This document shows, piece after piece, positions 63,390 through 64,000 of a DNA stretch of 64,000 nt (position 1 is its first letter; each line of letters starts with the position of its first letter). This DNA is from Macrostomum hystrix (taxonomy: Eukaryota; Platyhelminthes; Macrostomidae), in assembly GCA_950097015.1 (NCBI GenBank), contig CATNEN010000007.1, forward strand, positions 13,107,001 through 13,171,000, written 5' to 3'. The notes under the pieces were generated by a model. That model saw only the letters and a list, made by a program, of their open reading frames with translations, did not search any database and was not told the DNA's origin. A program made the position numbers and the translations under genes.

Positions 63390-63745
63390 ATACTGGCTGG
63401 ACGAAGGAAACCGTTGAATGATTCTGGCTGGGTGATGGAAACCGTTGAATGATTCTGGCTGGGTGATGGAAACCGTTGAATGATTCTGGCTGGGGGATGG
63501 AAACCGTTGAATGATTCTGGCTGGGGGATGGAAACCGTTGAATGATTCTGGCTGGGGAGGGAAACCGTTGAATGATTCTGGCTGGGTGATGGAAACCGTT
63601 GAATGATTCTGGCTGGGTGATGGAAACCGTTGAATGATTCTGGCTGGGGAGGGAAACCGTTGAATGATTCTGGCTGGGGAGGGAAACCGTTGAATGATTC
63701 TGGCTGGGGAGGGAAACCGTTGAATGATTCTGGCTGTTATGTAAG
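63390..63745. repeat. 30-31-bp minisatellite, about 11 copies
   Basis: Units GGAAACCGTTGAATGATTCT plus GGCTGGGTGAT or GGCTGGGGAG. Mixed unit lengths shift the reading frame along the array. Confidence 0.93.
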
Positions 63746-64000
63746 AAGTCAAGGCGAGTGTGTGCGAGCTACGAAACGCTTAAAGCCAGCGATGGGCAGA
63801 GAGCCGATAAATATATTATTGTTTAGTCAAGTGCAGTGAGCAATGTACATTGTACGCGTCAATGGGGGACTGGGGGGCAGGTGCACTGAGAGAGAAAGAG
63901 AAAGACTGCACATCGGCTAGCCAGCAACGATCATTACACAACACCTCCTTACATTGAAAAGTACGAATATAATAGCACGAAAATAGTAGAACGAATATAG
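63746..64000. other. Unique DNA at the window edge
   Basis: No feature supported in the last 255 bases. Confidence 0.5.

Overview
This is a eukaryotic, clearly animal, window: intron-containing genes with GT-AG junctions, a paired-class homeobox gene, a full Sec61 alpha gene, a centrosomal CEP44 gene and a RhoGAP-START gene of the DLC1 family. Overall composition is moderate, with AT-rich stretches (about 23-30 kb) and GC-rich stretches (about 11.6-12.3 and 55.6-56.1 kb). The striking trait is tandem repetition. By hand count, about thirty separate minisatellite arrays (units of 16-89 bp) fill roughly a third of the 64 kb. Such tandem-repeat load with compact exons would suit a free-living flatworm of the Macrostomum type, but this is only an inference; the sequence shows no more than 'bilaterian animal'.

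Layout. 1-7.1 kb: three long minisatellites with no gene. 7.4-11.5 kb (minus): Phox2-like homeobox gene in three exons, its large intron packed with arrays. 11.6-16.2 kb: GC-rich upstream DNA and more arrays. 16.4-19.2 kb: a small secreted cysteine-rich protein gene lying between two nearly identical 184-bp inverted repeats. 19.7-22.3 kb (plus): Sec61 alpha, six exons, 476 residues, with clean array-free introns. 23.6-29.1 kb: transposon debris, namely two oppositely oriented pieces of a gypsy-like Gag, a hAT element with an 8-bp target-site duplication, and a LINE-type reverse transcriptase fragment. 29.6-32.2 kb (plus): CEP44. 33.4-37.8 kb (minus): an unrecognised seven-exon gene with an internally duplicated architecture. 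39.9-42.7 kb (minus): a second unrecognised gene in three exons. 43.4-46 kb: a 68/54-bp composite array. 46.5-55.6 kb (minus): DLC1-like RhoGAP-START gene in at least six exons, possibly continuing through two further exons at 60.5-62.8 kb and beyond the window edge.

The genes do not form a pathway; they are ordinary neighbours on an animal chromosome. The most interesting pattern is shared among them: many minisatellites begin at, or within a few tens of bases of, a splice site. In two genes the repeat unit includes the exon end and its 5' splice site, as if the arrays had grown out of splice junctions.
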